A DNA stretch of 64,000 nt. Origin: Pseudorhodoplanes sp. (GTDB taxonomy: Bacteria; Pseudomonadota; Alphaproteobacteria; Rhizobiales; Xanthobacteraceae). The stretch is taken from contig JAVSMS010000001.1 in NCBI GenBank assembly GCA_032027085.1, forward strand, positions 653,711 through 717,710, read 5' to 3'. The notes under the pieces are model-generated. The model was given only the letters and a program-made list of their open reading frames with translations. It did no database searches and had not been told where the DNA came from. This document shows, in pieces, positions 61,001 through 64,000 of this stretch (position 1 is its first letter; every line of letters starts with the position of its first letter). The translations under genes were made by a program, and so were the position numbers.

Positions 61001-61530
61001 TTCTCCACAAGACTCAACCCTGCCTTGACCGCGCGACCGGCATCATCCTCGTGCGCGCGCGGATAACCGAAATAGGCTAACAGACCATCGCCCATGAAAC
61101 GGGCCGTATACCCGCCCAGTTCCGCGATCGCTTGGGCGCAAACGGACTGAAAGTCGCTGATGATGCGGCTGAAGTCTTCAGGATCAAGATGGCTCGACAA
61201 TGTTGTGGATTCGACCAGATCGCAGAACAGGACGGTCAGATGCCGCCGTTCAGCCGGGCGCTGGGCGGCCGCAGCCTGCATGACTGAACGAGACTCAACA
61301 ACGGAAGGAGTTAACGCGTGGTCTGTTGCACCGGACGATGCGCCTGACTCGGCTGCCATGGCGCGAATGCTGCGCAGCATGGCTTTTCGATGCCCAAGCA
61401 GAACCCCCATGCGTTCAAGATCCGCATCGGTGAGTTCAGTCAGGATATCGATGTCTACAGCATTGTCCGCAAAAACTGCGGCGTATTGTCCAAGGCCGAT
61501 CTTATCGAGCCAGACCGCAATCGCGCTCAC
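58069..61530 (-). CDS. SAM-cyclase-ATPase-TPR signalling protein
   Basis: An 1153-residue multidomain protein. An N-terminal SAM domain (residues 1-60; WLDKIGLGQYAAVFADN) is followed by a class III nucleotide cyclase (~95-270) with metal-binding D104 (LFCDLVEST) and D148 (FMGDGLLAYFG) and the transition-state Asn-Arg pair N221/R225 (PNLAARLQ), so it should be active. Then comes an AAA/STAND-like ATPase with Walker A GEAGIGKS (321-328) and Walker B-like ILIIVEDAHWID, and a C-terminal TPR-like helical half (~700-1150). Such proteins make cAMP under control of the ATPase switch. The leading gene of the run with the patatin and Crp genes. The 160 bp upstream to 61694 show no gene. Confidence 0.9.
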   Translation of the reverse strand: MSAIAVWLDKIGLGQYAAVFADNAVDIDILTELTDADLERMGVLLGHRKAMLRSIRAMAAESGASSGATDHALTPSVVESRSVMQAAAAQRPAERRHLTVLFCDLVESTTLSSHLDPEDFSRIISDFQSVCAQAIAELGGYTARFMGDGLLAYFGYPRAHEDDAGRAVKAGLSLVEKVGALSLPSGEPLQVRIGIATGLVVVDTIAGGQANEKAAIGETPNLAARLQSMADPNSVLIAENTFRLVHGHFVCESKGTHELKGIAGEVPVWRVVSESAGGGRFGRRHREILTPFIGRKDELEQLTRLWNRSRQTDGQAILISGEAGIGKSRIVEALQEQIADEDHIVLRYHCSPYYDNTPLRPIIGQIEQEAGFERDDNPGTKLCKLEKLLNKTGPSANADFGLYASLLSIPGATRPADADMTPRRTKELTINALIRYFRISSQSQPVLIIVEDAHWIDPTTLELLDRLIQDLASAAICVVVTARPEFVAPWADNPNATMIRLNRLSREQCSALLLNMTDGKTLPAEIHEQIVSKTDGVPLFIEELTRTVIESGLMHDQGDRFAISGTLPALAIPATLQDSLMARLDRLGPSREIAQIGAALGRSFSHQLIAAVAPISEKALHAALHQLSAADLVYRRGEPPDATYIFKHALVQDVAYESLLRSRRSQLHSRIADVLSGHFADTVENEPEIMAHHLAQAGRLEEAIAYLRKAGERAVLRSANVEAIRHLQKGLDLLQMLPESSERERVQLGIDVILGQALIAGRGYAASETKDVLLRAKGLLHHLTESSDRFAVLYGIWACYYVAGEVALQQQAAVEFLKAAEQAKDRAALCIAHRTLGTTYVTMGEFVPGRRHLEEARSLYDPLNHARFRYQYGQDIGAAGLCYLSWALWHLGHVEQAAQVAKEAVASAERLGHPHTTAYTICHARGMLDVFRRDASGTIAYTEVVIALCQEHGFPFWAAGAEILNGWAKFMQNQPAEGIEVLQAGLKKWRKTGARLWLPLFLAIEAQAYAAIGRMDRALVTIEQAIAVASETGERWAIAEILRVKAALILAASSAGTAEAEALLSESITVSRTQQARSWELRASCDLARLWQQNGRPHDALLLLQDVIGQFKSTEISEDLVTARATLRDLTTSLAGLAGQQAASVNMHRYSHS

Positions 61531-61694
61531 GACACATGATGCCTTAAGATAGAGACAAGCAGCGTCTAACCGTCGATTTCGCCAAATTTTATATCAGCTT
61601 CGGTGCGGCGTGTCATGGCATCGCCCGGTACCCGTTCCGGTAGAAACGCAGCCAAGCCGCTCAGTTTTCTTGGACTTTGGCGCGCGGTCACTTT

Positions 61695-64000
61695 TTAGTC
61701 ACAATTGCATTCGCGGTTAATGACGTTGACGATGAAGTCTTTGTCGTCGACCACGGCAAAATGCGCGCCCTCCCGCATATAGGTCTGCAACCTGCTGTTG
61801 GTGAAGCGGCCCCAGCCGAGCGCATGCTCGCGCGTGACGTAAGGATCCTCCCGTGCGTAGAAACACGTCACCGGAATGTCCCAAGGCGGCTCCGCCTTAA
61901 AGATGTAGTTATTGGCCATGCGGAACTCCGCGCGGATGACCGGCAGCATCAGCTCGCGAAGCTCGGGCTCATCCAGAAGCTGCTCTGTCGCGAGGATGTT
62001 GAAGCGGCGGATAATAGTGGCGAAGACATCGTCGGGCTGGGCATGGGACGGCAAATTCATGCGGAAGCCGGCGAGATGCATCAAGTCACGCAGCAATTGC
62101 TCCTCAAACGCACCTTGGTCGGCAAGCTTGTCGGGAGGTCGGGCACCTGACACGAACAAATGATGTGGCCGATATGGCGTCGTGTGCACAAGCCGGCGTG
62201 TGGTCTCATACATTGTGAGCCCGCCGAGACAATGCCCGAAAAAGGCGAAAGGCCGATCCAGCCTGCCCTCAAGCTCCGACACCACATGGTCGACGAATTC
62301 ATCAATGTCGCTGACGGCCTCTTCCGAGATGCGATTCAGCCGGCCCGGCGGCTCCGTCGCGATGACTTCAATATCCTTGTCAATGGATGGCACCCATGTG
62401 CGGTAGACTGCCGACCCGCCGCCGGCAAAAGGAAAGCAGAACAATCGAAAGCGCGGATCGTTGCGCGGACCAATCGGCGTCAGCCACCTCCCGCTTTCCG
62501 CTTGCGGCTGCGTCGGCTCATCTGCTTGCACGCCGGCAAATGCCCCGCCGGTTCCAGCCATGATGCCATCGACCAATTCGTTCAGGCTCGGCCCGCGGAT
62601 CAGCTTTGCCATCGGAATGCGCGTGCCCAATGCGCTTTCCAGCCGGTTGATCAACGTGATCGACATCAATGAATCGAGACCATATTGCTGCAGTGAGCGC
62701 GCAGGATCGATCGATCCTGCAATGCCCAACGTGCTCGCAACCGCCTTCGCAGTAAAATCCGCCAGCAGCGCGCGCTGCTCTGGAGCCGTCGCCTTCGCCA
62801 GGTGCGCGCGCAGATCGGCAGCATCGCGTTCGGGCTGCGCAGCAGGCGCGGCGGCGGAAAACTCGCGCCGCAACTCATCATAGAGCGGCGGCACGTTCTT
62901 GAATTGACGGAAAAACACTGGCCAGTCGGTGATGGTAATCGCCGCATGCCCCTGGCATTTGCCGATCAATGCATCGAACGCGGCCCAAGCCTCATTCGTC
63001 TCGATATATTGCGTTCCGCGGGCGCGCCACAAGGCGCGTCCCTTGTCGCCGGAGGCGGTCGCCAGTCCCTCTGCGGCCCACGGCCCCCAGTTCAAGGCAA
63101 GGCTCGCAAGCCCCTCCTGCCGGCGGCGGGCGGCAAGCGCATCGAGGAACGTGTTGGCCGCGACGTAATTGGCCTGCCCGGCCGAACCCATGAGGCTGAG
63201 TACAGACGAAAACAATACGAAATGCTCGAGCGGATATTTGCGGGTGAGCTTGTCCAGAAGCCAGGCGCCGACGACTTTCGCCTCCATCACGCGCCAGAAT
63301 TTCCGCCAATCCATCTGCGCAAGAATGCCGTCGTCGAGCGATCCGGCGCAGTGGAACACGCCCTTGACGGGCTTGCTTCTGTCCAGCTTCGCAAACAGCA
63401 CCTTCAGGTCGCGTTCGCTTGTGACGTCGGCCTGACGCACAATGACCTCTGCGCCCAAGGTCGTCAGTTCGTTACAAAGCATTGGCGCGCGCGGATCGCC
63501 CTCGCCTTGCCGGCTGACCAGTACGAGATGCCTGATCTTGTGCCGCGTCACCAGCCACTTTGCGAGTTCGGAGCCAACAGCGCCAAGCCCTCCCGTAATG
63601 AGATAGCAAGCATCGGGATCGAAATGCGCCTGAACGCCAGGCGCTGGCATGCGGACCAGACGCGCTGCGAAACGCTTGCCGTCGCGCATGGCAGCCTGGT
63701 CTTCGCGCCCGCCATTCAGGATGTGCTCAAACACCGTTTCGGCCGCTATCCGCGCTGAAGCCTGTGGGTCAAGATCAATCAGCCCACCCCAGGCATTCGG
63801 ATGCTCCAACGCGGCGCTGCGGCCCAATCCCCAGATCGTGGCGCCCATCGGATCGACAGGTGCACCATCTCCCTGGACGGCAACGACGCCCCGCGTCACC
63901 AGCCACACGCGCGCTGCCGCAGATTGCGACACGGGCGCTTGCGCAAGCGCGCGGAATACGGCGGCAGCGCCTCCCACAATCCTGTGCTGCAGACGGTCGA
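61695..64000 (-). CDS. Type I polyketide synthase, C-terminal part: KR-ACP-TE (5' end beyond window)
   Basis: The frame is open to the right edge, so the upstream domains (KS, AT and others) lie outside. Visible from the left end of the protein are a ketoreductase with the Rossmann motif LITGGLGAVGSELAKWLV, an LDD-type loop (HCAGSLDDGILAQM, typical of B-type KRs) and the catalytic Ser/Tyr/Asn (FSSVLSLMGSAGQANYVAAN); an acyl carrier protein with the phosphopantetheine Ser in YGLDSLMSIT; and a thioesterase with FGHCLGGLTMYE, in which Cys stands where most have Ser (GHSxG), and the His in EGAHFAVVDD. The product is unknown. It points to a natural-product cluster extending right. Confidence 0.9.
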   Translation of the reverse strand, partial: DRLQHRIVGGAAAVFRALAQAPVSQSAAARVWLVTRGVVAVQGDGAPVDPMGATIWGLGRSAALEHPNAWGGLIDLDPQASARIAAETVFEHILNGGREDQAAMRDGKRFAARLVRMPAPGVQAHFDPDACYLITGGLGAVGSELAKWLVTRHKIRHLVLVSRQGEGDPRAPMLCNELTTLGAEVIVRQADVTSERDLKVLFAKLDRSKPVKGVFHCAGSLDDGILAQMDWRKFWRVMEAKVVGAWLLDKLTRKYPLEHFVLFSSVLSLMGSAGQANYVAANTFLDALAARRRQEGLASLALNWGPWAAEGLATASGDKGRALWRARGTQYIETNEAWAAFDALIGKCQGHAAITITDWPVFFRQFKNVPPLYDELRREFSAAAPAAQPERDAADLRAHLAKATAPEQRALLADFTAKAVASTLGIAGSIDPARSLQQYGLDSLMSITLINRLESALGTRIPMAKLIRGPSLNELVDGIMAGTGGAFAGVQADEPTQPQAESGRWLTPIGPRNDPRFRLFCFPFAGGGSAVYRTWVPSIDKDIEVIATEPPGRLNRISEEAVSDIDEFVDHVVSELEGRLDRPFAFFGHCLGGLTMYETTRRLVHTTPYRPHHLFVSGARPPDKLADQGAFEEQLLRDLMHLAGFRMNLPSHAQPDDVFATIIRRFNILATEQLLDEPELRELMLPVIRAEFRMANNYIFKAEPPWDIPVTCFYAREDPYVTREHALGWGRFTNSRLQTYMREGAHFAVVDDKDFIVNVINRECNCD

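Overview
This window looks like the chromosome of a GC-rich alphaproteobacterium of the order Hyphomicrobiales, probably close to the Nitrobacteraceae/Xanthobacteraceae. The reasons are the CtrA/SciP/ChpT regulators beside polar-flagellum genes (including flbD), an EcfG-type general-stress promoter, several families found mainly in rhizobia-like genomes (DUF1134, DUF2778, DUF1176, DUF2927) and dispersed palindromic repeats of a type I know from these genomes. The genus cannot be fixed from this sequence alone.

Region 1 (1-7286) is an integrative element. A tyrosine recombinase lies just past the 3' end of a tRNA-Met(CAU) gene (7287-7363). The cargo is a membrane-anchored HerA/DUF87-type ATPase cut by the left edge, then, divergently, a protein with two zinc ribbons and a C-terminal HEPN-like R-x4-H motif, followed 10 bp later by an Mrr-like restriction endonuclease. 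This looks like an anti-phage or anti-plasmid module and is the best candidate here for an undescribed system.

Region 2 (7.4-31 kb) is core genome: mnmA and a pmtA-like methyltransferase, then flagellar genes fliK-flgD, sciP, fliF-fliG-fliH-fliN, flbD, flhA, fliJ and fliI, ending at the master regulator ctrA. A sigma-54 promoter precedes fliK. CtrA boxes (TTAA-N7-TTAA or near matches) precede sciP, flhA and fliI. Six GANTC methylation sites precede ctrA. Among these genes sit DoxX, LysR, DUF411 and DUF1176 genes, an EcfG-controlled small membrane protein, an ECF sigma/anti-sigma pair and rnk.

Region 3 (31-37 kb) holds an outer-membrane SphA/MetA-type protein, a deletion scar joining a peptidyl-prolyl isomerase to a HupE/UreJ gene, a DUF3604 PHP-like protein, a small secreted protein and a DUF2778 L,D-transpeptidase-like protein.

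Region 4 (37-50 kb) is the chemotaxis operon cheA-cheW-cheY-cheB-cheR, read leftwards behind a perfect CtrA box, and the phosphotransferase gene chpT. Between cheA and chpT lies a mixed-strand block: a MASE1 kinase and FixJ-type regulator, a Na+/H+ antiporter, a Usp protein, and a MarR regulator divergent from two membrane proteins. A copy of the chpT 3' end at 47.35 kb suggests that part of this block was inserted.

Region 5 (50-64 kb) contains cysQ, a broken heptad-repeat gene, a YHS-domain protein and an EipA-like DUF1134 protein flanking a MITE-like repeat, a membrane-anchored coiled-coil protein, DUF2927, an alpha/beta hydrolase, an apparent operon of an SAM-cyclase-ATPase-TPR signalling protein with a catalytically altered patatin and a Crp/Fnr regulator, and the C-terminal part of a modular polyketide synthase whose thioesterase has a Cys nucleophile.
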